A DNA stretch of 64,000 bases. It comes from Panax quinquefolius (taxonomy: Eukaryota > Streptophyta > Magnoliopsida > Apiales > Araliaceae). Location of the stretch: the NCBI GenBank assembly GCA_020205615.1, contig CM035163.1, positions 41,984,189-42,048,188 of the forward strand, read 5' to 3'. Both the position numbers and the translations under genes were made by a program. The notes under the pieces were generated by a model. The model was not told where the DNA came from. It ran no database searches and was given only the letters and a program-made list of their open reading frames with translations. Shown here in pieces: positions 11,318 to 22,171 of this stretch. The first letter of the stretch is position 1. The number at the start of each line of letters is the position of its first letter.

Positions 11318-12716
11318 CTGCTTGCAGTTTTGTCTAACTACTTTATTTGTAATCTGAATTTGGCAGCTTGTTTACATTCATATTATATCCCACAAGACAG
11401 AGCCATAATGATGTTTTGAGTGTTTACATTGTGTAGTAGTCGTATAACATGAAGGTTTCAAGAATTGTAAATGATTTATAAGGAGGTTTTCAAAATGTAA
11501 AGATAACGTTGATTTGAAAACTACCTGGCGTGGAAGTATGCTAATATGTGACCTAATTATATACCAAGGATAGGATCCGTACTTGCCTTATATACTTGAG
11601 TATGTGTTACGTATATATGTACATGGGATAACTACTTGATATGGCAAGCATGTGTAACTAATGAGCGTGTGTATGTACATAACTATGATGCAATAGGACG
11701 TCAAAGTGTTGATAAGCTATAAATTAGTAAACTACGCGTAAGGTAAGTTCCCTAAGTCTTATAACTTTGGATATTGTACAATTTCAAATTGTTTCTATAT
11801 CAGCTATATTTACATCAAACAAATATCTATTATTGTACATATTGAAATTCAATTACATAGCTTGATTCTTGTTGCGAGCATTGAATTTATTGTTCCTAAA
11901 TATATTGTAAATATTGTCTAAGCTATTTAATTCGGCTAGACTAATATCATGTGTCAGAAAGCTATCCAAACCAATAGTCTTGGTGCGGACTCATAAATCT
12001 ACTAAGATGAACAACCCTCATTGAAGGGGAAATTATATAACTGTTGGGGAACCGCCGTGCGCACATACAAGCATGTTTAAATGTTATGCATAACATAGGG
12101 TACTTTAGGCTGATCACCTTTTGTACTTGTTTATATTGAATTTTTAGTATAATATTATTAATTTTAGTAGGAGTTCTTAGTCCATAGCGACTACTCAGTT
12201 TCATTATTCTTGAACTTTGAAATGATTAAACCTTAGAATTCTTGATGATATCTTTCAGTCCATAGCGACTCTTATTTAGAAAAAATTGATACTTCTTGTC
12301 ATTCTTGAATTATCATTTATTGGTATACCCTTGAGATCTTATTTTTATATTACTTGCTAGGCAAATTTGTTGCTCATTCTTGCTTTCCTAAAACATTAAA
12401 GTTAAGGCAGAGCAAGGAAGTACCTCAGGGAAGGACAAAGGCAAGGGCAAGGCTACGGAATAGCTTTAGTCCATTAAGCCAGAAGAATTAATGTTATGTT
12501 GTATTAAGAAATAAGTAAATCTATGTTTAGGTTATATTTGAACTTAATCTATGTAATATGCTAGTTATGGTTGCTAGACTTTGGGACAAGAATAATTATA
12601 ATAAATCAATGTAAATTATTCTATTATTCCGTTGTATGAGTTATTAGTGTATTATTAGAATGAGATCGTGAAACACTGAATTCGAGATATTATTGTCTGA
12701 ATTTGGGGGAGTCACA

Positions 12717-15038
12717 AAGTTGAATTGGAAAATCAAACAGGGAGATGAAGTAGTACCTCAGATCAGATAATGGGATAGAGTACAAGTATTAGTCGTTTCA
12801 AAAGTTTTGTGAGGAGCATGGAATTCAGCGTTATTGGACTTTTAGGAAGACACCACAGTAGAATGGGGGGGGGGGCAGAGAGAATGAACAGAACTATAGC
12901 AGAGAGAGTACGGTGTATTAAGTTGAATGCAGGGCTTCCAAAGGATTTTTGGGCAGAAGTAGTGAGTATAGTAGTTTTTATAATAAACAGGTCACCAAGT
13001 ACTGCTCTGGATAGTAAGGTAGCACATGAAGTATGGACATACAAAGAGGTAGATTATTCAGGTATGAATATATTTGGTTGTCTAACCTATGTTCATGTTC
13101 CCGGGGATGAAAGGTCAAAGCTTGATGCAAAGTTAACAATGCATCTTTCTTGGGTATAAGAAAGGAGTGAAGGGGTACAAGCTTTGAGATCCAAAATCAA
13201 AGAATGTTGTGATAGTAGGGATGTCATTTTTGATGAAGCTTCTATGGTCAAGCCACATCAGGAAGTTCAAAAAATTGAGGCTGGAGAAGTCACCAGCAAA
13301 TAGCAGTAGGATGTATAGATTGAGCTGGAAAGTTGTGACACTGGCAATCCACCGCTAGTGGAACAGGTTGATCAACAGCAGCAAAAGGAAAGCATAGCCG
13401 CAAGGAGACCCAGACACACTATCAAACCACCGGAGAGGTATAGGTTTGATGATATGGTTGCATATGCACTATCTACCACTAGTGGGGATCCGTCTACTTT
13501 TTAGGATGTCATTGTTAGTCCTGAAAGGGACAGATGGAGAGAGGTCATGGTGGAGGAGATAGAATCATTGAAGAAGAATAAGACTTTGAAATTGACAGAA
13601 TTACTTGAGGGAAAGAAACTAGTGGGGTGCAAATGGGTATACAAGAAGAAAGAGGATGTATCAGAAAAGAAAAGGGAAAGATTCAAGGCTTGATTAGTTG
13701 CAAATGGATACTCACATAGGAAGGGGAATGACTATGATGAGGTGTTTTCTCTAGTGGTGAGGCATACTTCAATCAGGATTATCTTGGCATTGATGGCTAG
13801 CTATGATCTATAGTTAGAGCAGTTCGATGTGAAAACAGCTTTTCTCCATGGTGATTTGGAGGAAGTTATATTCATGGAGCAGTCTGAGGGGTTCAAGCAG
13901 CCAAAGACTGAGCACATGGTTTGCAGGTTGAAGAAATCACTATATGGGCTGAAGCAGTCTCCAAGATAATGGTACAAGAAGTTTGATTCCTTCATTATCC
14001 GAATCGGATTCACTAGTTGTGAGTATGATTGTTGTTTTTATATTAAGAGTCTTGAGGATGGTTCATATACTTTTTTGTTACTTTGTATGGATGATATGCT
14101 TATTGCTGTGAAAAGTATGGTTGAAGTCAACAAGTTGAAGGTCTTGTTGGGAAAGGAGCTTGACATGAAGGATTTGGGTGCTGCTAAGAAAATACTTGAG
14201 ATGGAGATTCACAAGGATAGGTTAGCTGGTAAGTTATGGTTGTCCCAAAAGAATTACGTAAAGAAAGTGTTAGAAAGGTTTAGTATGACTAATGCTAAAT
14301 AGGTCAACACTTCAATAGCGAGTCATTTTAGGTTATCTACATCACAGTGTCCGGAGTCGGCTGAAGAGATTCAGGATATGTCAAACGTGCCTTATACGAG
14401 TGTAGTTGGTTGTTTGATGTATACTATGGTATGTACAAGACCCGATTTGGCACATGCAGTCAGCACAATGAGCAAGTACATGGGAAATCCAGGCAGAGAG
14501 CACTGGAAAACAGTTAAGTGGATATTCAGATATTTGAAAAGGCACTGCAGATCATGGGATTATGTTTGCAAGGCAACAAGATCAGATATCAGTTGTGGGG
14601 TATGTAGATACGAATTATGCTGGAAGGTTGGATGACTTAAGGTCTACAACAGGGTATATGTCTACACTAGCAGGTGGACTGATTTGTTGGAGATCAATGG
14701 TACAATCTCTAGTGGCTCTATCTACTACTGAATCTGAGTATATGACATTGGCTGAGGCTAAGAAAGAAGCACTGTGATTAAAGGGTTTTGTGAAAGAGAT
14801 GGGCATAAATCAAGGTGGAGTACAACTGTATTGTGATAGTCAGAGTGGCATTTACTTGGCAAAGCATCAAGTGTATCATGCAAGGACCAAGCATATTGGC
14901 GTAAGGTTTCACAAAGTGAGAGAGTTGATTGCTATGGGTGATGTGATATTGGAAAAGGTTCACACCTCTAAGAATGCCGTTGACATGTTGACAAAGACTG
15001 TTCGCAGACAAGTTCAAGCATTTCTTGGACTTGGTTAA
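12717..15038 (+). pseudogene. Element K integrase - reverse transcriptase - RNase H remnant
   Basis: Integrase C-half: RSDNGIEYKY-like near 12765, then ERMNRTIAERVRC and LPKDFWAE (12880-12960), then SGMNIFGCLTYVHVPG and RSKLDAK (to 13140). A run of ten G at 12867-12876 breaks the frame. Reverse transcriptase: LVGCKWVYKKK (13620), [15 protein letters not shown] (13820), LYGLKQSPR (13945), and the catalytic LCMDDMLIA (14080), so both catalytic aspartates are kept. RNase H: GYVDTNYAG, TTESEYM, LYCDSQS and HTSKNAVDMLTK (14590-14990), in two frames. At least six stops or frameshifts (for example 13683, 13813, 13968, 14301, 14776) make it a pseudogene. Confidence 0.88.
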
Positions 15039-15134
15039 TGTCTCCAAATGTTAGAAAGAAGGATTCCCCCCAAAATCAGTAGGAACAAGTGGCTTATCTT
15101 ATGAATGGGCGAGATTGTTCGTCAAGGTGGAGTT

Positions 15135-15652
15135 TGTTGGGACTTGTGACTCATAACTGAGAAGTTCCTGAAAAAGGCTGAGTGCACAAGTGAACCTTTG
15201 CGCCCATCAAGTTGTGAACAGAAGGTTGGGGGTGCGAGGCGTAGCCCTCATGCTTCATCATCTGAGTTACGAAGGGGTAGCGTGGGCCGCGCCAGTACAG
15301 AGTCATGAGTAGCGCAGGGCCCACTATGATCGGTGAAAGTTTTGCGACCTTTGATCGTGGCGGCTGATGATGATAGCGCGGCGCGCGAATGAGAAGTCTT
15401 GAGGTGCGCCAGACGCAGACAAGAGTTTTAATGGTTCGGTGTTACAAGGACATTATGGATATTTAGGCTATAATGTGTATTAGAGTTGAAATAGGAATAA
15501 CAACTATATATACTCTCTATTATAAAACTCTATGGAACTCGGTGAATAACAAAAGGAACGCCACTCCCGTGGACTATCTAAATTGGGGAACCACGTAAAT
15601 CTTTGTGTTAATTATTTACTGTCGTGTGCGTGTGTGTGATCTAATTCTAACA
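15135..15652 (+). repeat. Element K 3' LTR (518 bp)
   Basis: The purine-rich 'caaggtggagtt' ends at 15134 and the LTR starts TGTTGGGACTTG, ending ..attctaaca at 15652 (TG..CA). It contains a GC-rich U3 (15200-15420) and a TATA-like 'actatatatactc' near 15503. The bases after the end read 'aagtggtat', like the first bases of a copia primer site, but the match stops there. Confidence 0.75.
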
Positions 15653-16683
15653 AAGTGGTATATTTATAAATAAAATGACATCCAAAAAATACAAAATTAA
15701 ACAATTTCTCCTCAATTTTGAAGTTTAGACATGGGATGTGAATAAAAGTCAAGGCTTAATTTGTTCTATGTAACTATGTTAAAATATTCTGAACTATATA
15801 ACTTCCATAAACTATGAAATAATATTCCATAAAATTCTCCTATTTTTGTATTTCTTTTCACTTTTTGAACTGAGTTTTAAGGGTGCTAAGTTTTGGTACT
15901 ACACCAATTTTTTATTTTTTTTTGGTACCAGACACCAAGTTTTATGTAGTCCAAACTCCAAAGGGCAGTGGTCATTCTTTTTTTGGTGAAAAATAATATA
16001 GAATTGTTTGAGACCTATTAAGGTTACCACAACATCAGCATAAACTCACTAACAGTTAATACTTCACAATATTTTTTTTTTAAAAAAAAGAAAAAAAAAA
16101 GAAAAAGGAAAAATATATTAGCTGCATAGGGATTTCGATTGGCTTGTATTTTCATTTGGCAAATAGAGTCAGTTTACACAAGTATATCCAGACTTTTGTC
16201 ATTTCTTTATTGATTCCTTGTCCAACAGCATAAACTTAGTAAATAGTCTACTTAAATGATTTATTCTTTGATCTTCTACTTATTTGCCTTCTGAATTAGA
16301 GACAGTTTTAGAAAAATGTCTAGCATGCACTTGAATCTGACTTTATTTCTCTCAGATATCGGACCTTGCATATTAGGATTTTCATTACACTCATTAATTA
16401 CTTCAATATGATGATTAGGAAATGGGATTTGATATTTACACGTGTATTTTTGATATTTTTACATGGTTCTCTCTCACATGAGCATATAATGGGTCTCACC
16501 TTTATGCGAGAAGAAATCATTTGAAAATATGAAAAACACCATAGAGAAGTTTGCAAGGCCATTATAATAGTGCAGTGTCAGTTCAGGAAACCATAAATGC
16601 AGTAGTTCACTTGTGGCTGTTACAGCCTTTTAAGACGAGCTGCTTTTTGTGTGTTTAGTAGATAGCAAGTTCAAATACACTCT

Positions 16684-16912
16684 AAAATCTTGTTTGTCTA
16701 GAAGTCACTTACCTTAAATTCAATTTTTGTTAGTTTTTACTTTCTAATATCTTGTTTGTTTAGAAATAATTTATTTCAAATACAATTTTATTTAACTAAA
16801 CGCAACGTTTTGAGGCTCAGTGATACAAACTTAGTCTCTTTAATATTAATTTTATTTAACTAAAAAAGACAACGTTTTGGGGCTCAATAATACAAACCTT
16901 AGTCTCTTTAAC
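16684..16912 (+). repeat. Short local duplications
   Basis: 'atcttgtttgt-tagaa' plus following sequence occurs at about 16687 and 16748. 'ttttatttaacta...caacgtttt-gggctca-taatacaaac-ttagtctcttta' occurs at about 16785-16844 and 16847-16912, with a partial third copy of its tail near 17030. Confidence 0.7.
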
Positions 16913-17742
16913 ATTTTTGTTAAAAGTTTTTTGTACCTATCAATATTTTAAACGGGCTTCTAGATTGCCTACGCGAATCGCTTTCAGACGCTGCGTCTTG
17001 CGACCATGAGTATGGGCTCAAAGAAAAATATCAATAATACAAACCTTAGTCTTTTTGACCTACTTGAAATGCTAACTATCCAAGGAGAGAGAAGCTAAGA
17101 CCTATCCATCTCAAACACGCCACACCAAAAAGGCAAAAATGGTAAAATGCGTCACCAAAAGTTATCAATGTAAGCGCTAGTAATCAAACAAATCCTTTAA
17201 TTTTTCTTTTTTTTTTCTCATTTTTTTCCTTGTGTGTGTGGACCTAAAAATCAGAAAAAACAATGGGCAACGAAAATAAAAGTTTAGATCAAATTAAAAC
17301 TGGGAAAAAAGATTTCCTTTTAATATCCATGAGTGAACAATGAACACATTGTAAATCAATTCTTTAAGCTTAATCTACACAGTAAATAGAATTAGTCAAT
17401 AACCTTTGCAATTTTATATCTTTTAAGGCATTGTATATCTTATTCAGTTATTCTTGATAAAAACTGAGATTTAATTTTCAAATGTATGATATGATTTGTC
17501 CAAAAACTGCTACCACAAGGATAGCTTACAGGCAATAGCTTTAAAATCATCCAAATATTAGCTGTATAATGATCAATGAACCAATTATATTCTCACTTAG
17601 ATTCTAATAAATCACAAAAAGTTTGCTGCTCATAATCCATATGAAATCTTAATTAATGAATATGCATATTTTATCAGCTCAGCTATGAATCTTAATTATA
17701 ATAAATGTAAAATGTCACAACGCCATACAAAAGTATTGTCAT

Positions 17743-17921
17743 CTAAAAACAGCTAAAAGACTGTTTTTTCCTTATTTATTTCCAACCTTAACTGCAAGTA
17801 CCTTGATATTTCAGATGAAAGTTAGATTCAAATAAAAACAGATAAAAGACTGTTTTTTCCTTATTTATTTCCAACCTTAACTACAAGTATCTTGATATTT
17901 CAGATGAAAGTTAGATTCAAA
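17743..17921 (+). repeat. 89 bp near-perfect tandem duplication
   Basis: Two head-to-tail copies with an 89 bp offset (for example 'gactgtttttt' at 17759 and 17848, 'gttagattcaaa' at 17821 and 17910), differing at only a few positions. The recent duplication ends ~900 bp upstream of the AMT start. Confidence 0.9.
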
Positions 17922-18033
17922 ATCTTAATACAGAACAAGTGACCCTACTACACTGTCATTTCCATATTTTATGCAATTTAGAAGTGCTACATTTATGTTC
18001 ATTTTAAAAGGTTTGGATATTCGTTACTAACTA

Positions 18034-18402
18034 CTCCCTTCGTTCCAAAATTAAATATACATTTTTAAAATGCTGACCTTTTAAGGGAATTTTTTTTCGA
18101 CATATCCCTAAGATTTGCTTGAATGTAATAATAGTTGCACGTTGGTATTCAATGTACGTAAAATAAAAATAATCGGTCAATAATACCAGAGAAATATTTA
18201 TATTGTCAGAGCAAATATATATTTACCGAAACTTTTACACTTATTTAATTACACTTCGTACTTTCAGCGATCAGCAACACTAGCATCATAGTCATGCTCT
18301 TGCATTATTAGTAACCTAAAAGTAATGGCATGTTAGCTAGGAACATTATGTCACATTATAGTCTAAAACTAGAAATGTATCTCCAATTTTAGGACGGATT
18401 AA
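18034..18402. mobile_element. Degenerate Stowaway-like MITE
   Basis: The left end, after TA, reads ctcccttcgttccaaaatt, close to the Stowaway terminal inverted repeat consensus. At the right, 'atgtat-tccaattttaggacgga' (about 18376-18397) is an imperfect inverted copy of 'cgttccaaaattaaatatacat'. The interior is ~330 bp, AT-rich and non-coding. The far-right TIR end and TA duplication are degraded. It ends about 415 bp upstream of the AMT ATG. Confidence 0.5.
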
Positions 18403-18735
18403 AAAGGAAAGTGCATCTCTAATTTTAATTTTAAATCGGCGTACTAATAACATGTCACAAAATGCCAACCAATTTCTATGAAAATTAAAAGATAATATGA
18501 TGAATATTTTATATTGATGTACCAATGATTTCTGCCTAAAAATTGTCATTTGATCTGTTGGAGTACTATTGTAATGCCCGCCAAAACTTGAACTATGCAA
18601 CAGGAATAAACAAAAGAATAGGAAAAAAATTATGTATAAAAAAACAGTAAATTTTATATTAACAATGACAAAGATGATAGTTAGCTTAGTTTACAGCTAG
18701 CTCATAGTGAAAATCAGCTCAACAATATAAAGAAT

Positions 18736-18744
18736 TTATATAAG
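18736..18744 (+). promoter_or_regulatory. TATA box of the AMT gene
   Basis: 'ttatataag' lies about 75 bp upstream of the start codon at 18817, a normal distance for a plant gene with a short 5' UTR. The intervening leader is pyrimidine-rich ('ctccctttttctctttg'). Confidence 0.6.
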
Positions 18745-18816
18745 TTCACCATTATTGTATCAGTTAGGCACCAGAAATCTCCCTTTTTCTCTTTGTCACA
18801 CACAAAAAAGAGTAAT

Positions 18817-21561
18817 ATGACTTATGCACCCTTACCTTCTAACTTGTTACCAAATGAAGCAAGTCCAGAATGGATGAGTAAAGCTGATAATGCATGGCAG
18901 CTTATTGCAGCAACTTTAGTCGGTCTGCAAAGCATTCCGGGGCTTATAATTCTGTATGGAGGAGCTGTCAAGAAGAAATGGGCTGTGAATTCTGCATTCA
19001 TGGCCCTATACGCCTTTGCGTGTGTTCTTGTATGTTGGGTGTGTTGGGGATACAGACTATCTTTTGGTGACAAACTTATTCCCTTCTGGGGAAAAATTGA
19101 TGTTGCATTGGAACAAAAGTACCTCCTTGGTCAGGGATTTTCGGGGGCCTTTCCGAATGCAACCATGGTGTTTTTTCAGTTCGTTTTTGCTGCAATTACT
19201 TTGATTTTGATTGCTGGGGCGTTGCTGGGACGGATGAATTTTTATGCGTGGATGTTGTTTGTGCCATTGTGGTTGACATTTTCATACACATTTGTGGCAT
19301 TTTCCATTTGGTCACTTCATGGATGGTTAACAACAATGGGGATTATTGACTATTCTGGTGGTTATGTGATTCATTTGTCTTCTGGAGTTGCTGGTTTCAC
19401 AGCTGCATATTGGGTATGAAAGTAAATTTTCCTCTTAACATTTAATTTCTCCTTTCAATATATATGTTTCAGTAGTCCTTTTTATTAGATCTAGATTCCA
19501 GACAATTACTTGTTTATCTGGACAGTTTATAGGAATAAGTTTCATTTTATATATAGATAGTTAAATTTTAGATAACCTCTGTTATACAAGTATTATAAAA
19601 ATTCAACTCTCATGCCATACAAAATACAACTTGTTTTTTATAACTTGCCTAAATAAACTGCCTAGAATCTAGATCCCTTTTTATTTGAGTAATACTATGT
19701 ATGTAGACAAAAATGGTCTTATTTACCTAGGCAAAGCTTTACCCAAACCAACCATAAGCTTGAATCAAGTCCTAAGTCACTATCCCAAGAGTATTAACTT
19801 GGATCATCTTGGCTCGTCATAAATCATCTCAGAAGGTCATAACTTATTGGTACCCTTGCTAGCAGGGTTGAGACTTATAAAAACAGTTCACTCATACCCA
19901 CATGTTTTGATGTGGGAAGGGTATTACATTTTTGCCTATTATAGCAAGTGATTAAGGAACTAACTTGAACAATCTATCTCATTGTGTACAGGTTGGTCCT
20001 AGGCTAACCAAAGATAGGGAAAGATTTCCTCCAAACAACATCATACTTATGTTAGCAGGGGCAGGGCTGCTCTGGATGGGCTGGACTGGTTTCAATGGTG
20101 GAGACCCCTACAGCGCGAGTGTTGATGCTTCCTTGGCTGTTTTGAACACCCATGTTTGCGCTGCTACGAGCTTGTTAACTTGGATGATATTGGATGTTGC
20201 ATTCTTTAGGAAAGCTTCTGTAATTGGCGCCGTTCAAGGCATGATCACCGGTTTAGTTTGCATCACACCTGCAGCTGGTACTACTTGCTCAAACCTTTAG
20301 AATTTTTATTTTTATTTTTATATTTTTTCGTGTTTGCTTGTTTTGGTGCCGAGATCATATAATTATGTTCAAACTCAGCTTGCCATCACTTTCCTCGGCC
20401 TCAGATTCATCTCATCTATTTGACCTATAACTCAATTGTTCATACATATATCTATTAATCTATGTATTTCAATATGTGTTGCTTGGTGGCTAACTACGAC
20501 AAAAAATAGAACTCAACGAAAAAATAGAACAAGACGCATACTTTACATATTTAAGTGGAAAGCCAAAATGGAAAAAAATAAACGAAGATAAATCCTCTTA
20601 ACGTGTGGAGATAGCTTAAACCCTATCAGCTCAAACCCTCTACTACCACCACTAAATCTCATCTTTCTTTTCCTTCTGGTCCCCACGAACTACATTTGGC
20701 TTCGGAACATTAGTTAACTCTGGATCAAGAACTCGAGACACACTTAACATTACTCTATGTTAAAAAAATTAGAAGAACAAGATAAAGTAGAATATATCAG
20801 GAAAACTTTCTATGCTTATTTGAACAAAATTCACATCCAAAAGATTGATTCTTTGGCAGCCTTCAACTTTGTACCAGCGTAATTACTTTTTAGCATATCT
20901 TTTCCCTAGTTGTAATATTGAACTAGCCAGTGACCAAAATACATCCAAATGCAACTATTAAATCATCTAACAAAAGTGTATGCTCTTTTCTTTCTTTCTT
21001 TTTTTAAATTTAGGGGTTGTGCAAGGATGGGCAGCAATAATTATGGGAATTTGCTCAGGCTCAATCCCCTGGTTCACAATGATGGTTGTGCACAAACGAT
21101 CCAAGCTTCTCCAAAAAGTCGATGACACAATGGCCGTGTTCCACACACACGCCATTGCAGGATGCCTCGGAGGAATTCTCACTGGCCTATTTGCAGAACC
21201 TTACTTATGCAACTTGTTCTATGCAAAATATGGCAACTATGTTGGCCTATTTTATGGCTTCAAAAATGGACAAGCGCATACCGGATTCAGACAAATTGGA
21301 ATCCAACTCCTTGGCATTCTATTTGTGACGGTAGTTAATGTTGTTATAACAAGTTTGATATGTCTTTTCGTTCAACTCATTGTCCCTTTAAGGATGTCTG
21401 ATGAAGATATGGAGATTGGAGATGAGGCTGCTCATGGGGAAGAGGCTTATGCTATTTGGGGACAAGGTGATAGGCTTGAGAATTCGAGATATTCGGCTTA
21501 CAATGATCTTGAAATTCCTGTTAAAAAAACTAAGGCAGGGGGGCATGTTGAAATGATATGA
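18817..21561 (+). CDS. AMT2-like: AMT2-subfamily high-affinity ammonium transporter, three exons
   Basis: Exons 18817-19413, 19992-20277 and 21014-21561 join to 1431 nt encoding 476 aa, a normal family length. The frame is open across the splices: phase 0 after Trp199 (tgg|gtatga..acag|gtt) and phase 1 inside Gly295 (g|gtacta..tttag|gg). AMT/MEP/Rh proteins are plasma-membrane trimers of 11 helices that move ammonium into the cell. Visible hallmarks are PGLIILYGG after the first helix, [16 protein letters not shown], the signature [17 protein letters not shown] with channel His186, [25 protein letters not shown] with the second channel His340, and the C-terminal regulatory tail with [23 protein letters not shown] and the tail place it in the AMT2-type subfamily, not AMT1. 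Within that group AMT2, AMT3 and AMT4/5 cannot be separated by eye; several AMT3-5 members are mycorrhiza-induced. I started at the ATG because the open frame upstream to 18793 has no ATG. Confidence 0.95.
19414..19991 (+). other. AMT intron 1 (578 bp, phase 0)
   Basis: GT at 19414 (gtatga) and AG at 19990-19991 (tgtacag). The interior is AT-rich with no coding or transposon signature that I can support. Confidence 0.9.
20278..21013 (+). other. AMT intron 2 (736 bp, phase 1)
   Basis: GT at 20278 (gtacta) and AG at 21012-21013 after a T-rich tract (tttctttctttttttaaatttag). Translation across the junction restores the AAGVVQGW family motif. No feature is seen inside. Confidence 0.9.
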
Positions 21562-21744
21562 AGCTATTTTAGAAGCCTTATGAGGGACAATGCTTTTTAT
21601 GCATGGACTTTTTATGAGTTGCTTGTTTTTTTGTTGTACTTTCTAGTGAAAAAAAAAAAGAAAAAAGTTTCTGATAAATATTAGTGTTTGGAAAACCACT
21701 TATTGAATCTAGGAAGCTTATGATATACTTCCAGATTAAGAGTT

Positions 21745-21750
21745 AATAAA
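21745..21750 (+). terminator. AMT polyadenylation signal
   Basis: AATAAA, 184 nt after the stop codon and followed by U-rich sequence; a plausible near-upstream element. It lies upstream of the copia LTR starting at 21868, so the gene's 3' end appears undisturbed. Confidence 0.5.
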
Positions 21751-21867
21751 AGGTTTAATTGTAGTACTCATGTTTAGAAAGTTGAGTGAAGCTTTAATAT
21801 TGATTCTCTCCGTATTTGGACCCACACAAAAGAATATATGTCAACTATATGTTCAATTCAAATATAT

Positions 21868-22042
21868 TGTTGTGAAATCAGAAATAAAATAAAATATATA
21901 TTGATAAATTTTTATATTCAAGAAGTCATTCACACATAACACTCAAAATGTAAGCAATCAATAGGACATAGCTACTACTTTCAATATGCAAGCAATCATG
22001 GACTTAATAGTTAATCCCAACATCTGCAACTTGATATCTATC

Positions 22043-22090
<48 letters not shown>

Positions 22091-22171
22091 AGAGAGAGAA
22101 AGTCTCTTAATAGCTACACATAACCTTTTTATTTTCCAACCCTTTCATATTCTAATATTTTATTTCTAACA
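21868..22171 (-). repeat. Element R 3' LTR (304 bp) with internal (TA)n
   Basis: In sense orientation TGTTAGAAATAAAAT...GATTTCACAACA, with matching TGTT/AACA ends. The (TA)n tract at 22044-22088, next to 'ctctctcc', sits where a copia LTR TATA box is expected. The inner edge is set by the change from coding remnant and purine-rich sequence to the LTR start; the outer edge is by TG..CA only. Confidence 0.62.

Larger units (their letters stand above)
9694..12716 (+). mobile_element. L1: solo-LTR-like segment of a Tekay/Del-like gypsy element
   Basis: It ends in ..atttgggggagtcaca, matching the end of element C's LTR (..atttgggggcgtcaca). It also shares the run before that end: 'ttgct-ggca', 'gctcattcttgcttt', 'ggacaaaggcaagggcaag', 'gttatgttgt'. 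No primer site follows; the next base is copia integrase sequence. The left LTR end is not seen because element A abuts at 9693. There are no coding domains. A solo or partial LTR inserted into copia K is the simplest reading. Confidence 0.6.
12717..15652 (+). mobile_element. Element K: 3' half of a Tork-like Ty1/copia retrotransposon
   Basis: It begins in mid-integrase directly after L1 and continues through reverse transcriptase and RNase H to a polypurine tract and a 518 bp 3' LTR. The 5' half (5' LTR, gag, protease) is not in the window to the left, which fits L1 having inserted here. Domain order integrase-RT-RNase H identifies Ty1/copia. Confidence 0.85.
15653..18033. other. Intergenic region upstream of AMT gene
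   Basis: About 2.4 kb without a supportable gene. It holds a T/A foldback (about 16060-16112), small duplications at 16684-16912, and an 89 bp tandem duplication at 17743-17921. Two matches to the phosphate-response element P1BS (GNATATNC) lie at 17658-17665 and 18015-18022. In AT-rich DNA such matches are weak evidence of function. Confidence 0.6.

Noticed and set aside
16064..16112. Poly-T/poly-A foldback as a retroposon tail
   Set aside because: No SINE-like A/B boxes or target duplication could be found around it; left as low-complexity DNA.
18793..18816. Upstream extension of the AMT first exon
   Set aside because: Codon 18793 is TTG, not ATG; the first ATG in frame is 18817 and the resulting N-terminus fits the family.
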